The notes beneath the pieces were generated by a model, which was not told the DNA's origin, made no database searches, and saw nothing but the letters and a program-made list of their open reading frames with translations. From Vogesella indigofera (GTDB lineage: Bacteria; Pseudomonadota; Gammaproteobacteria; Burkholderiales; Chromobacteriaceae): 64,000 bases of DNA. Below, one piece after another: positions 17,164 to 26,722 of the stretch. The stretch lies in contig NZ_JAQQLA010000004.1 in the NCBI RefSeq assembly GCF_028548395.1, positions 372,001 to 436,000 of the forward strand. Direction: 5' to 3'. Position 1 is the stretch's first letter. Every line of letters starts with the position of its first letter. The translations under genes were made by a program, and so were the position numbers.

Positions 17164-18419
17164 GCAAACAGATTGGATTCATGTTACTGATTGCATGCAT
17201 GTTCCCTTGGTCCTCGCCGGCTCCTACGGCATCCGACACGCAACCAATTGCGCTAGTGCTAGCCGCTGTATACTCGATCCTTTATGTCCGGAGTACCAGC
17301 CGTTACCTTTGGCCTATGGTCATCATGCTATTTGGCGGTTTTGCTACATTGCTGTACTCGCCAAACATGGAAGGGATACGCGGCATCACAGGGTATATAT
17401 CCATACTTTTTATTCCGCTGGCACTTATTCATTATTTCAAAACATATGGAATACCTAGCAGGAAATTTTACTTATGCATATTGTTCATATGGGGGGCAAT
17501 TGCAATTATTCAGTTCTGGGACCCATCAATCATAAAATTCCTGTCGCCAAGAACTCGCGAATTCAGCTTGACCGGAGGCCGTGGCGTAACTTCATTCGCC
17601 CCGGAGCCGACCTTTTATGGCTTATGGCTACTCATAATAGCTACAGCCTATACCGTTCAGCACAACACCATAAAGATCAAGCTATCAAGGCCAGACTACG
17701 CAGTTTACACCTTGATCGCCTTTCAGCTGTTATTTTTATCACGATCCACTCTTGTAATTTTGCTGGTGGCGGCAGTTGTATTGGCCTACCTATTACTTTT
17801 CCGGCCATTTCTGCTTCTGGCAGGGACAGGCATGACCACCATACTTTTATCTGATTTTTTCCTATCCGCATTCGGCACAAACTCTGAAATCGCCATTGAG
17901 AAATTCAGAATATTTTATATTTTATCGGCAGCATCCTCGGTTGAATTTTCAGACATTCTGTCTATTGACGGCTCTGTCAGTGATAGGGTTGTCCAGATAT
18001 TGAACTCTCACATCCAGAGCTTCAACAATCACCTCATGCCAAATGGCTACGGGACATGGCGTGAATCAGCAGAAAATCTTCCAGAATTCCTAGCCGGCAC
18101 TTACCACAGCATTGATAGCCTAAATCGAGTTCTCTCTCTGAGCGGCTCGGTTCTGTATGAAGTAGGTATATTTTCCATCCCTTTTATTTTTTTTATGATT
18201 TATTTGATGACAAAATCATTACCTGGCATGGGAAATCGATCGCTTTTACTAAAAATTTTCTTTACCTCCGTTTTTCTGATCCAGGCAATCCCTTTGGCAT
18301 TGCCAACTATTTCATTTTTCATCTCGGCAATGCTCTGCAGCATAGCAATAAAAAAACATATCATCACAACAATCCCCATTCATAAAAACACGAACACACC
18401 GCCACCCATCAATAATTAA
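17157..18419 (+). CDS. wzy: Wzy-type O-antigen polymerase (putative)
   Basis: 420 aa integral membrane protein with about 10-12 hydrophobic segments, a central extracytoplasmic loop (about residues 255-325, with FNNHLMPNGYGTWRES and GTYHSIDSLN), and a TSFAPEPTFYGLWLL segment. This layout, in an O-antigen operon with wzx and without another candidate, fits Wzy, which joins repeat units in the periplasm. Wzy proteins share little sequence, so the call rests on topology and position. The gene is among the most AT-rich of the cluster, consistent with foreign origin. Start ATG 17157 overlaps the hisF copy 2 stop. Confidence 0.68.
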   Translation: MLSKQIGFMLLIACMFPWSSPAPTASDTQPIALVLAAVYSILYVRSTSRYLWPMVIMLFGGFATLLYSPNMEGIRGITGYISILFIPLALIHYFKTYGIPSRKFYLCILFIWGAIAIIQFWDPSIIKFLSPRTREFSLTGGRGVTSFAPEPTFYGLWLLIIATAYTVQHNTIKIKLSRPDYAVYTLIAFQLLFLSRSTLVILLVAAVVLAYLLLFRPFLLLAGTGMTTILLSDFFLSAFGTNSEIAIEKFRIFYILSAASSVEFSDILSIDGSVSDRVVQILNSHIQSFNNHLMPNGYGTWRESAENLPEFLAGTYHSIDSLNRVLSLSGSVLYEVGIFSIPFIFFMIYLMTKSLPGMGNRSLLLKIFFTSVFLIQAIPLALPTISFFISAMLCSIAIKKHIITTIPIHKNTNTPPPINN

Positions 18420-18479
18420 AAGCTCACAAGGCCATCATTCAACACGAGCAAATAAACTTCACGAGAAACAGTCACAAAA

Positions 18480-19586
18480 ATGAAAATATGCGTACAATGC
18501 TTAATGGACGAGTCCGATCCCGACATTTCCTTTACCGGAAATGGAATCTGCAATCACTGCCTTCGCTATGAAAAAATCAAGGCAACACGGCTGATCCAGG
18601 ATGAAAATCGGGATGAAAAGCTATCCGCACTTATTGAAGAAATAAAGGCTGCAGGCAAAGGAAAGCCTTACGACTGCATCATCGGCATCAGCGGTGGAGT
18701 CGATAGCACATATGTTGCCTGGCTGGTAAAGAAATACGGGCTGCGTCCGCTGGCAGTTCACTTGGACAATGGCTGGAATTCCGAGCTTGCGGTCGCCAAC
18801 ATCCAAAAGACCCTGCAGAAACTGGACATCGATCTATACACCCACGTCATCGACTGGGAAGAGTTTCGCGATCTGCAGCTTTCATTCCTGAAGGCCTCCA
18901 CCCCTGATGGTGAAGTGCCAACCGATCACGCCATATTCACCCTATTGTACAAAATGGCCAACAAATACGGCTTGAAGCATGTCATTACCGGCACCAATGT
19001 GGTAACCGAAGCTATCCTGCCGGAAAAATGGGGCTACGGCTATTTTGATTGGCGTTATATCAAGGATGTGCACAAGCGTTTTGGCAAGTCCAGATTGACA
19101 ACTTACCCGCACTTCTCCTTGGCAAAGCTTGGCTATTACATGTTTGCTCGAAAGATTCGCATGGTTTCCATCCTGAACTATGTCGAATATGGGAAAACCG
19201 AAGCCATGCGCGTACTGCAAGATGAGCTGGACTGGGTTTATTATGGCGGCAAGCACTACGAATCGATCTATACGCGCTTCTACCAAGCGTACATCCTGCC
19301 CCGCAAGTTCAATATCGACAAGCGCAAGGCCCATTACTCCAACCTGATTTGTTCCGGTCAATTGAGCCGGGAGCAGGCGCTTGAATTGATGCAGGAGCCG
19401 GTATACCCGGAAAACCTGCTGCAAGAAGACAGGACCTACGTCATCAAGAAACTGCAGATCCGTGAAACGGAATTCGAAAGCATTATGTCGGCACCGACAC
19501 TGACATTCGAGAACTACAACACCAGCCACGCCCTTTTCGAGCGGGCCAAGAAGATTGTCAATACTACTCGCAGATATATCGGATGA
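18480..19586 (+). CDS. wbpG: N-acetyl sugar amidotransferase (WbpG-like), copy 2
   Basis: 368 aa. N-terminal CxxC pairs (CVQC at 4-7; CNHC about 24-27) and PP-loop IIGISGGVDSTYVAW near 70-85 place it in the same amidotransferase family as the 9,668 gene, but the two proteins align poorly outside these motifs. In Pseudomonas aeruginosa, WbpG with HisH and HisF makes the acetamidino group of a di-amino mannuronic acid in the O-antigen. Here hisH2-hisF2-wzy-wbpG-GT mimics that order, so the wbpBDE-derived uronic acid is the likely target. A 60-bp AT-rich gap precedes it; the stop overlaps the next start (ATGA). Confidence 0.8.
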   Translation: MKICVQCLMDESDPDISFTGNGICNHCLRYEKIKATRLIQDENRDEKLSALIEEIKAAGKGKPYDCIIGISGGVDSTYVAWLVKKYGLRPLAVHLDNGWNSELAVANIQKTLQKLDIDLYTHVIDWEEFRDLQLSFLKASTPDGEVPTDHAIFTLLYKMANKYGLKHVITGTNVVTEAILPEKWGYGYFDWRYIKDVHKRFGKSRLTTYPHFSLAKLGYYMFARKIRMVSILNYVEYGKTEAMRVLQDELDWVYYGGKHYESIYTRFYQAYILPRKFNIDKRKAHYSNLICSGQLSREQALELMQEPVYPENLLQEDRTYVIKKLQIRETEFESIMSAPTLTFENYNTSHALFERAKKIVNTTRRYIG

Positions 19587-20800
19587 AACCACTCAAGGTG
19601 TTATGCCTGCATTTTACTGGTGCATTCGGCGGGGCATCGCGCAGCTTGTTCGAGGCACTGTCCGAAATGCCAGCCGATGCAGTTCGCCCGCTGTTCATCA
19701 CCCAGCAAGGCACTGTCTCGGACTTTTTCGGCAAACTGGGGCCGGTAGTTGCGGCCAAGGGTCTGACACAGTTCGACAATACCCGCTACAGCCACTACAG
19801 GGGCACCAGATGGCTGGTCTTGCTGCGTGAGATCGCCTACCTGCCCTATACCATCAAGGCTCTGCGGCAGGCGCGCGCGCAATTCGGCAGCGTGGATCTT
19901 ATTCATGTCAACGAGTTCACCGGCCTGCTGACGCTGTGGCTGGCCAAGCGTTTTTTCAATACGCCCGCACTGGTTCATGTGCGCTCGGTAGCCAGGAACG
20001 ACCCAGCTTCCTGGCGCACTAAACTGGTCAACCGCCTGTTCCAGCGCCTGGCGGCAGGCATTGTGGCCATCGATCAGAACGTGCGCGCCTCGCTGCCACC
20101 GGACATGCCGGTCAGCATTATTCACAATTCTTTCCGCGTAAAAGAGCAAGCGGACACCTCGGCGGTGTCCAATGCCCTGACCAAGCTTTCTGCTACGTCG
20201 TTCAAAGTGGGCTTTGTCGGTAACCTGCTGAAGGTAAAGGGTATTCAGGAGCTGCTGCAAGCCGCACTGCTGCTGAAGAATAAAGGGCTGGACGTGGAGT
20301 TCATCGTGGTAGGCGACGATGCCAGGCCATCAAAGGGGCTCAAGGCCAGCCTGGTGAAAGCGCTGGGCCTGCAGCAGAATTCGCGCGCGGAAGTGGAGCA
20401 GTTTCTGGATCAGCACGCCTTGCGGCCAACCTTTCACCTGCTGGGCTTCACATCGAATATCGGCCAGGTCTACAAGCACGTGGACGTACTTTGCTTCCCC
20501 TCGCATTACGATGCCCCCGGCCGCCCCATTTTCGAAGCGGCATTCTATGGCGTGCCCAGCATCGTTGCAGTCAAAAATCCGTTCAGCGATACCTTGATTC
20601 ACGGCGAGACCGGTCTGGCGATTTCACCGAAATCGGCAGAAGAAATTGCCAGTGCCATTGAATACTTATTGAATGACCGCGAAAATTGCAAAGTAATGGG
20701 TAGTGCGGCAAAAGCGCTCGCACACCAGAATTTTGATGTTGCCAACAACTCCAGAGAGCTGCTTTCCATGTATCGCTCCATTGCTGGCAAGCATGATTAG
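19583..20800 (+). CDS. GT4-family glycosyltransferase
   Basis: 405 aa GT-B glycosyltransferase. N-terminal LKVLCLHFTGAFGGASRSLFE is an acceptor-domain start; the C-terminal donor domain shows VGFVGNLLKVKGIQELL, LLGFTSNIGQVYKHVDVLCFPS and GRPIFEAAFYGVPSIV, the usual GT4 block. Position after wbpG matches WbpH of P. aeruginosa, which adds one sugar of the repeat unit; I leave the symbol blank because donor and acceptor cannot be read. It contains one exact copy of the recurrent 12-bp word (20422-20433), the only exact copy in the cluster. Confidence 0.78.
   Translation: MKPLKVLCLHFTGAFGGASRSLFEALSEMPADAVRPLFITQQGTVSDFFGKLGPVVAAKGLTQFDNTRYSHYRGTRWLVLLREIAYLPYTIKALRQARAQFGSVDLIHVNEFTGLLTLWLAKRFFNTPALVHVRSVARNDPASWRTKLVNRLFQRLAAGIVAIDQNVRASLPPDMPVSIIHNSFRVKEQADTSAVSNALTKLSATSFKVGFVGNLLKVKGIQELLQAALLLKNKGLDVEFIVVGDDARPSKGLKASLVKALGLQQNSRAEVEQFLDQHALRPTFHLLGFTSNIGQVYKHVDVLCFPSHYDAPGRPIFEAAFYGVPSIVAVKNPFSDTLIHGETGLAISPKSAEEIASAIEYLLNDRENCKVMGSAAKALAHQNFDVANNSRELLSMYRSIAGKHD
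20422..20433 (+). repeat. 12-bp recurrent word
   Basis: GCGGCCAACCTT inside the GT4 gene, read in the frame that gives Leu-Arg-Pro-Thr. The only exact copy in the polysaccharide cluster. Confidence 0.8.
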
Positions 20801-20808
20801 GAACCTTC

Positions 20809-21837
20809 ATGTTTACTGATAAAACGCTACTTATTACCGGAGGCACCGGCTCGTTCGGAAATGCCGTACTGCGTCGCTTTCTGGCGTCTGATTTGCGTGA
20901 AATTCGTATCCTGAGTCGCGATGAGAAGAAACAGGACGACATGCGCAAGAAGTATGACAGCCCGAAGCTGAAGTTTTATATCGGTGACGTACGAGACTAC
21001 CAGTCGGTATTGAATGCCGTGCGCGGCGTTGATTTCATTTACCATGCGGCCGCGCTCAAGCAGGTACCTTCCTGCGAGTTTCACCCCATGGAAGCAGTAA
21101 AAACCAATGTGCTGGGTACCGAAAACGTGCTGGAAGCGGCCATCAACTGCGGTGTGAAGCGCGTGGTCTGCCTGAGCACCGACAAGGCCGTCTACCCCAT
21201 CAACGCCATGGGTATCAGCAAGGCGATGATGGAGAAAGTAATCGTAGCCAAATCCCGCTCCAGCAACGGCACCGTAATTTGCACCACCCGCTACGGCAAC
21301 GTGATGGCATCGCGTGGCTCAGTCATTCCGCTGTTCAGCAAGCAGATTCGCGCCGGACAGCCCATTACCATTACCGATCCGAACATGACCCGCTTCATGA
21401 TGACGCTGGATGACGCGGTGGATCTGGTGCTGTTTGCATTCGAACATGGCAATCCGGGCGAGATTTTCGTGCAGAAGGCCCCGGCAGCCACCATCGAAAC
21501 CCTAGCCAAGGCATTGACTGGTCTGCTCGGCGTGCCAGCGCACCCGATCAATATCATCGGCACACGGCATGGCGAGAAGTTGTTCGAGGTGCTACTCAGC
21601 CGCGAAGAAATGGTTGCCGCCCAGGACCTGGGGGGCTATTACCGCATTCCACCGGATCTGCGTGACCTGAATTACGGCAAGTTCGTCGAGCAGGGCGAGA
21701 TCAAGATATCGGAAGCCACCGAGTACAACTCCCACAATACGGCACGCCTGGATGTGCAGGGCATGCAGGCACTGTTGATGAAGCTGCGCTTCATGCGGGC
21801 AACCATTGATGGCGAACACGTAGAGCCCGAGGAATAA
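20809..21837 (+). CDS. fnlA: UDP-GlcNAc 4,6-dehydratase/5-epimerase (FnlA/CapE)
   Basis: 342 aa. Short, soluble member of the polysaccharide SDR group: NAD motif ITGGTGSFGNAVLRRFL at residues 8-24, LSRDEKKQDDMRKKY, IYHAAALKQVPSCEFHPMEA and the active-site region STDKAVYPINAMGISK (about 125-140). It lacks the N-terminal membrane helices of WbpM-type proteins. With fnlB and fnlC directly downstream it begins conversion of UDP-GlcNAc to UDP-L-FucNAc. It starts 8 bp after the preceding stop; GC content rises here compared with wzy. Confidence 0.88.
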   Translation: MFTDKTLLITGGTGSFGNAVLRRFLASDLREIRILSRDEKKQDDMRKKYDSPKLKFYIGDVRDYQSVLNAVRGVDFIYHAAALKQVPSCEFHPMEAVKTNVLGTENVLEAAINCGVKRVVCLSTDKAVYPINAMGISKAMMEKVIVAKSRSSNGTVICTTRYGNVMASRGSVIPLFSKQIRAGQPITITDPNMTRFMMTLDDAVDLVLFAFEHGNPGEIFVQKAPAATIETLAKALTGLLGVPAHPINIIGTRHGEKLFEVLLSREEMVAAQDLGGYYRIPPDLRDLNYGKFVEQGEIKISEATEYNSHNTARLDVQGMQALLMKLRFMRATIDGEHVEPEE

Positions 21838-21839
21838 GC

Positions 21840-22955
21840 ATGAAAGTGTTGATTACGGGTGCGAACGGCTTTGTCGGAAAGAATCTGCAGCTGCATCTGG
21901 CTGAGCGCAAAGACGTGGATGTGGTCTGCTTCACACGCGAACACGATGCCGCGCAGCTGCCCGCCTTGCTGCAGGGAGTCGACTTTGTCTTCCACCTCGC
22001 CGGCATCAATCGACCGCAGGACCCGCAGGAATTTGCCACCGGCAACGCCGGGTTAACCAGCCAGCTGTGTGCTGCAATACGCGCCAGTGGCCGCCGCCCG
22101 CCGGTGGTGTACACCTCGTCCACCCAGGCTGCACATGACAACCCGTATGGAGTCAGCAAGCATGCTGCCGAGGATACCTTGTTCGAGTTGCAGCGCGATA
22201 GCGGTAGCCCCGTGCATGTGTTCCGTCTGCCCAATGTGTTTGGCAAATGGTGCAGGCCGAATTACAACTCCGCGGTGGCCACCTTCTGCCACAACATCGC
22301 CCGCGACCTGCCGATACAGGTCAATGATCCGGCCGCATCGCTGACGCTGGTCTACATCGATGATGTGATCGAGCGCTTCATCCAGCTGCTGGATGGTGCG
22401 GACAGCGCCGTGGATGTCGATGGATTCGAGATGCTCGCTCCGCGCTATACCACCACCGTTGGCGAGCTGGTGCAGCTGATCCAGGCATTCCGCGACAGCC
22501 GCGCCACGCTGCTCACCGCTCGCGTCGGCACCGGCTTGCTGCGCGCGCTGTATTCCACCTACGTGAGCTACCTGCCAACCGAGCGATTTGCCTACCCGGT
22601 ACCCCGGCATGGCGATGCGCGCGGCGTATTCGTGGAAATGCTCAAGACGCCGGATTGCGGGCAGTTTTCATTCTTTACCGCCCATCCTGGCATTACGCGC
22701 GGCGGTCACTACCACCACAGCAAGACCGAGAAGTTCCTGGTGATCAAGGGGCAAGCACGCTTCAAGTTCCGTCACATGGGTACGGGCGAGACCTTCGAAC
22801 TCGTCACCGGCGGCGAGCAATCGGAAATCGTCGAGACGGTTCCAGGCTGGACCCACGACATTACCAATATCGGCACGGACGAGATGGTAGTAATGCTGTG
22901 GGCCAATGAAATCTTCGATCGCGCCAGGCCGGATACCTATGCCTGCCCGCTGTAA
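21840..22955 (+). CDS. fnlB: UDP-6-deoxy-talose 4-reductase with cupin domain (FnlB/CapF)
   Basis: 371 aa, two domains. Residues 1-250 are an SDR reductase (VLITGANGFVGKNLQ; FHLAGINRP; YTSSTQAAHDNPYGVSK). Residues about 255-371 are a cupin with a His-rich metal site (GGHYHHSKTEKFLVIKGQA, split here: HYHHSKTEKF). This two-domain layout is that of CapF/FnlB, which epimerises and reduces the 4-keto sugar using NADPH. The start lies 2 bp after fnlA. Catalysis by both domains is known for CapF; here it is inferred from the architecture. Confidence 0.88.
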   Translation: MKVLITGANGFVGKNLQLHLAERKDVDVVCFTREHDAAQLPALLQGVDFVFHLAGINRPQDPQEFATGNAGLTSQLCAAIRASGRRPPVVYTSSTQAAHDNPYGVSKHAAEDTLFELQRDSGSPVHVFRLPNVFGKWCRPNYNSAVATFCHNIARDLPIQVNDPAASLTLVYIDDVIERFIQLLDGADSAVDVDGFEMLAPRYTTTVGELVQLIQAFRDSRATLLTARVGTGLLRALYSTYVSYLPTERFAYPVPRHGDARGVFVEMLKTPDCGQFSFFTAHPGITRGGHYHHSKTEKFLVIKGQARFKFRHMGTGETFELVTGGEQSEIVETVPGWTHDITNIGTDEMVVMLWANEIFDRARPDTYACPL

Positions 22956-22964
22956 GTGAAAACC

Positions 22965-24107
22965 ATGAAAAAACTGAAAGTTATGTCGGTGGTCGGTACC
23001 CGACCCGAGATTATCCGGCTATCCCGCGTGTTGGCCGCACTGGATGAGCACTGCGAGCATGTGCTGGTACATACCGGGCAAAACTACGACTACGAATTGA
23101 ACCAGGTTTTCTTTGACGACCTAGGCATCAGAAAACCGGATCACTTTCTGAATAGTGCAGAAGGCAGTAGCGGCGCCGCCCACACCATCGGCAATCTGAT
23201 CATTGCCGTTGATCGTGTGCTGGCCAGCGAGCAACCAGATGCCATGCTGGTGCTGGGCGATACCAATAGCTGCCTATCGGTGATCCCCGCCAAGCGGCGC
23301 AAGATTCCCATCTTCCACATGGAGGCGGGCAACCGCTGCTTCGACCTGCGTGTGCCGGAAGAAACCAACCGTCGTATCGTGGATCACACCGCCGACATCA
23401 ACCTCACCTACAGCACCATCGCCCGCGACTATCTGCTACGGGAAGGCCTGCCACCGGACCAGGTAATCAAGACCGGCAGCCCGATGTACGAAGTGCTGCA
23501 TCACTACCTGCCGCAGATCCAGTCCTCCGACATCCTGCAGCGCCTGCAGCTGCAGGAGCAGGAGCAAGCCTACTTTGTGGTCAGCGCCCACCGCGAGGAG
23601 AATATCGAATCCGGACTGGCCTTCTCCAGGCTGGTGGAAGTACTGAATGCCGTGGCCGAGGATCATGAGCTGCCGGTCATCGTTTCAACCCATCCCCGCA
23701 CCCAGAAACGGGTCGATGCAACCGGCGCCAGTTTCCACCCCCGGGTGCGCCTGCTCAAGCCGCTTGGCTTTCACGACTACGTCAGGCTGCAGATGTCCGC
23801 CAAGGCCGTGCTGTCGGACAGTGGCACCATCAATGAAGAATCATCGATCCTGAACTTTCCCGCCCTGAACTTGCGCGAGGCCCACGAGCGCCCGGAGGGG
23901 ATGGAGGAAGCCGCGGTGATGATGGTCGGGCTAGCCACCGAGCGGGTACGCCAGGGTCTGGCGATACTTGATTCGCAGTTGCGCGGCACCGAGCGCAACC
24001 TGCGCCTGGTTGCCGACTACAGCATGCCGAATGTGGCCGACAAGGTAGTGCGCATCATTCATAGTTACACCGACTACGTGAACCGTGTGGTGTGGAAGCA
24101 GTACTGA
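22965..24107 (+). CDS. fnlC: UDP-L-FucNAc C2 epimerase (FnlC/CapG)
   Basis: 380 aa non-hydrolysing WecB-type epimerase: [18 protein letters not shown] at the N terminus, [36 protein letters not shown] and [20 protein letters not shown]. The third step of UDP-L-FucNAc synthesis fits its place directly after fnlB. I take the ATG at 22965; a GTG at 22956, touching the fnlB stop, would add three residues. It could in principle be WbpI instead, which is homologous, but its adjacency to fnlAB makes FnlC far more likely. Confidence 0.86.
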   Translation: MKKLKVMSVVGTRPEIIRLSRVLAALDEHCEHVLVHTGQNYDYELNQVFFDDLGIRKPDHFLNSAEGSSGAAHTIGNLIIAVDRVLASEQPDAMLVLGDTNSCLSVIPAKRRKIPIFHMEAGNRCFDLRVPEETNRRIVDHTADINLTYSTIARDYLLREGLPPDQVIKTGSPMYEVLHHYLPQIQSSDILQRLQLQEQEQAYFVVSAHREENIESGLAFSRLVEVLNAVAEDHELPVIVSTHPRTQKRVDATGASFHPRVRLLKPLGFHDYVRLQMSAKAVLSDSGTINEESSILNFPALNLREAHERPEGMEEAAVMMVGLATERVRQGLAILDSQLRGTERNLRLVADYSMPNVADKVVRIIHSYTDYVNRVVWKQY

Positions 24108-25321
24108 TGGCGCAGCCCATGAAAATCGCCCTCATCGCCGATACCTTCCCCCCGCTGCGCACCTCCGGGGCGGTACAGCTGCGCGATCTGTCGCGCGAAT
24201 TCGCGCGCCAGGGCCACCAGCTGACGGTGCTGCTGCCATCGGCCGAGCTGGACGGTCGCTGGCAGCTGGAAACGCTGGATGGCGTGCGGATATTGCGCCT
24301 GCGCGCGCCGCGCACCAAGGATATCGGCTATGTACGCCGCACCATCGGCGAATTTCTGATGCCGTTCTCCATGCTGCGCAATCTGCGCAAGAGCCCGCTC
24401 GCCCACGAGCAGTGGGATGGCGTGGCATGGTACGCCCCCTCCATATTCCACGGCCCGCTTGCCAGCTCGCTCAAGCGATCGAGCAAGTGCAAGGGCTACC
24501 TGATCATTCGCGACATCTTTCCCGAATGGGCGGTGGACATGGGGCTGATGGGGCGGGGCCTGCCCTATCGGTTCTTTGCGGCTGTGGCCCGCTATCAGTA
24601 CTCGATTGCCGATGTGGTTGGCGTGCAGACGCCCGGCAACCTGTCCTACTTTGACAGCTGGTCACGGCAGCCGGGGCGCCGTATCGAAGTGCTGCAGAAC
24701 TGGCTGGCGGATGCCCCGGTCGGGCACTGTTCGATCAGGCTGGACGATAGCGTGCTGGCCGGACGGAAGGTCTTTGTCTATGCCGGCAATATGGGCATCG
24801 CGCAAGGCATGACCATCATGCTGGATCTGGCGGAACAACTGCGGGCACGCACGGACGTAGGCTTCCTGTTTGTCGGTCGTGGTAGCGATGCCAAAACCCT
24901 TGCCGCCGATGCTGCGGCACGTGGCCTGGATAATGTGCTGTTCCATGATGAAATTCATCCGGACGAAATTCCCGGCCTGTATGCGCAATGCAGTGTCGGA
25001 CTCGTGGCACTGGATCCCCGGCATAAATCACATAATATCCCGGGCAAATTTCTGACCTATATGCAGAGCGGGCTCCCCGTACTGGCAAATATCAACGCCG
25101 GCAACGACCTCGCCAACATTATTCGCCAGGAACAGGTTGGATTTGTGTGCGAAAACAATTCGCTGGATACCCTGCAACAGCTTGCCATGACATTACTGCA
25201 AGCGCTGGATGGCGAGGAGCCATTCAAGGAACGCTGCCGTGCGCTGTATGCCCGGCTGTTTTCCCCGGAGACGGCAGTATCGCAAATCGTTGCGGCACTC
25301 AACGGTGGCCAGAGGAAATAA
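24107..25321 (+). CDS. wbuB: Glycosyltransferase WbuB-like (L-FucNAc transferase)
   Basis: 404 aa GT4-type enzyme. N terminus KIALIADTFPPLRTSGAVQL with the PPxRTSGA pattern typical of WbuB; donor-domain motifs FVYAGNMGIAQGM, LFVGRGSDAKTL and VGLVALDPRHKSHNIPGKFL. WbuB is regularly found after fnlABC and transfers L-FucNAc. Start ATG at 24107 overlaps the fnlC stop (TGATG); an upstream start at 24092 lies within fnlC. It is the last gene of the + strand cluster and is followed by a strong terminator. Confidence 0.82.
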   Translation: MAQPMKIALIADTFPPLRTSGAVQLRDLSREFARQGHQLTVLLPSAELDGRWQLETLDGVRILRLRAPRTKDIGYVRRTIGEFLMPFSMLRNLRKSPLAHEQWDGVAWYAPSIFHGPLASSLKRSSKCKGYLIIRDIFPEWAVDMGLMGRGLPYRFFAAVARYQYSIADVVGVQTPGNLSYFDSWSRQPGRRIEVLQNWLADAPVGHCSIRLDDSVLAGRKVFVYAGNMGIAQGMTIMLDLAEQLRARTDVGFLFVGRGSDAKTLAADAAARGLDNVLFHDEIHPDEIPGLYAQCSVGLVALDPRHKSHNIPGKFLTYMQSGLPVLANINAGNDLANIIRQEQVGFVCENNSLDTLQQLAMTLLQALDGEEPFKERCRALYARLFSPETAVSQIVAALNGGQRK

Positions 25322-25423
25322 ACTCCGCATCAGCCTGTATCAGAGATGGGGAACCAGAAGCGATCATGGTACAGCCCGATGTTCACCATCACACGCGGAC
25401 ATATTTCAAGCAGTCCATGGTAT

Positions 25424-25459
25424 AAAAAGCAAATCCGCCTCATGGCGGATTTGCTTTTT
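25424..25459. terminator. Perfect bidirectional terminator
   Basis: A 16-bp perfect inverted repeat, AAAAAGCAAATCCGCC and its complement, with a TCAT loop (25440-25443). Flanking A and T runs make it a terminator on both strands, between the convergent wbuB and wzz-like genes. The 100 bases before it contain nothing recognisable. Confidence 0.92.
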
Positions 25460-25480
25460 ACCTCATACGGTCTTTCTCGA

Positions 25481-26671
25481 CTATTCGCCTTGCCAAGCAT
25501 TTCTAAGCTCTTGCCAGCGGTTACTCCCAGCATCCCTACTCTTATTCAGCTTCTCACGCACTAGAGCCAACAATATCCCTGCAAACAAGCCACCAAGCAG
25601 CCCCCCAACGACTATCAACGCACGCTTGGGTTTGGACTTCCAATCCGGAGGTGTAGCCTTGTCCAGCACTTGGATAATGGAGCTGTCGCGGGACTCTTCC
25701 AGCTTGGCCATTTCAAACTGTTTGGCCAGCAGCTCAAACATGGTTTCGTAGTACTTGACGTCGCGCAGCTTGCGTACGTATTCCAGCCCGGTTTGCGGCA
25801 CTTTGCCGGTGGGCACCATAAAATCACCCTCGCTGGGCTTTCCCTTTTCCATCTTGGACAGCTGACCCTTCAAGCCAATAAGCTCCTCTTTGGCTTGTAA
25901 GTAATCCGGGTTTTGCGTGGTGGCAAAACTCTTCATCGCCTCCAGTTGCACTTCTTTTGCGGCGATATTGGCTTTGAGCTGAGCGGCACTGCTGATAATA
26001 GCAGCCACTTGGTTGTCCAATTGCAGCAGACCCGTTTTTTCTTGTGTCTTCTTCAGCTCCACCTCGGCATCGGCGAGGCTATCTTTGGCTTGCGTGAGCT
26101 GTTTCTCGTAAAACAGCCGGCGCTGGGCGGCATCGGTAACAGCCAGGGTCTGTGTCAGCTTCTTCAACTCGTCTACATAGGCGTTGGCTAGCCGGGCAGC
26201 AAACACAGGGTCTTTGTCATCTATGCTGACACTGATCAGCCCATCTTTGCCGCTGTTGATCTTGCTGACACCTTCCAAGGCCTTGCGGGTGGCGACCATT
26301 GTGTTGGTTTCATAGCGCTCCTGCAGCTTGAACTGCTTGATCAACTTGTCGACCACCGTTTCGCTTTGCATCATGCCAATATACAAATCATTGGGGTTCT
26401 TGATACCAGCCAAACCACCTGCAGCACCCGCCAGAGCACCAAGTTGACCAAGTGCCGCGCTAATACCAGAAGATTGCTGCTGTGGAGGTAAAATACGTGC
26501 TGTAGAGGTAAAAATGGGAGTCATCAGCAAGCTTGCCACCAAGGCTAAGGTGCCAGCACTCACCGTGCAACCGATGAGCCAGTTTTTCTGCCGCACCAGG
26601 GCGACGGCAATGTCCATCAGATTGATCTCATCGTCTTGCAGTGTTGCTTGTTGCGTGTTGTGTTCAGACAT
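25481..26671 (-). CDS. wzz: Wzz-type polysaccharide chain-length regulator
   Basis: 396 aa polysaccharide co-polymerase. One membrane helix near the N terminus (about 33-53, after DDEINLMDIAVALVRQKNW) and a second near the C terminus (about 352-375, KPKRALIVVGGLLGGLFAGI) enclose a long periplasmic, partly coiled-coil region. No C-terminal Walker kinase domain follows, so it is Wzz-like rather than a full Wzc tyrosine kinase. It sets chain length of the polymer and lies after the Wza-like gene on the same strand (51-bp gap), suggesting they act together; whether it serves the O-antigen cluster or a separate exopolysaccharide is open. Confidence 0.85.
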   Translation of the reverse strand: MSEHNTQQATLQDDEINLMDIAVALVRQKNWLIGCTVSAGTLALVASLLMTPIFTSTARILPPQQQSSGISAALGQLGALAGAAGGLAGIKNPNDLYIGMMQSETVVDKLIKQFKLQERYETNTMVATRKALEGVSKINSGKDGLISVSIDDKDPVFAARLANAYVDELKKLTQTLAVTDAAQRRLFYEKQLTQAKDSLADAEVELKKTQEKTGLLQLDNQVAAIISSAAQLKANIAAKEVQLEAMKSFATTQNPDYLQAKEELIGLKGQLSKMEKGKPSEGDFMVPTGKVPQTGLEYVRKLRDVKYYETMFELLAKQFEMAKLEESRDSSIIQVLDKATPPDWKSKPKRALIVVGGLLGGLFAGILLALVREKLNKSRDAGSNRWQELRNAWQGE

Positions 26672-26722
26672 TTTGCGTATCCGTGCTGAAGGCGACCGTA
26701 CTCACTGCCGCCTGACGTGTTA

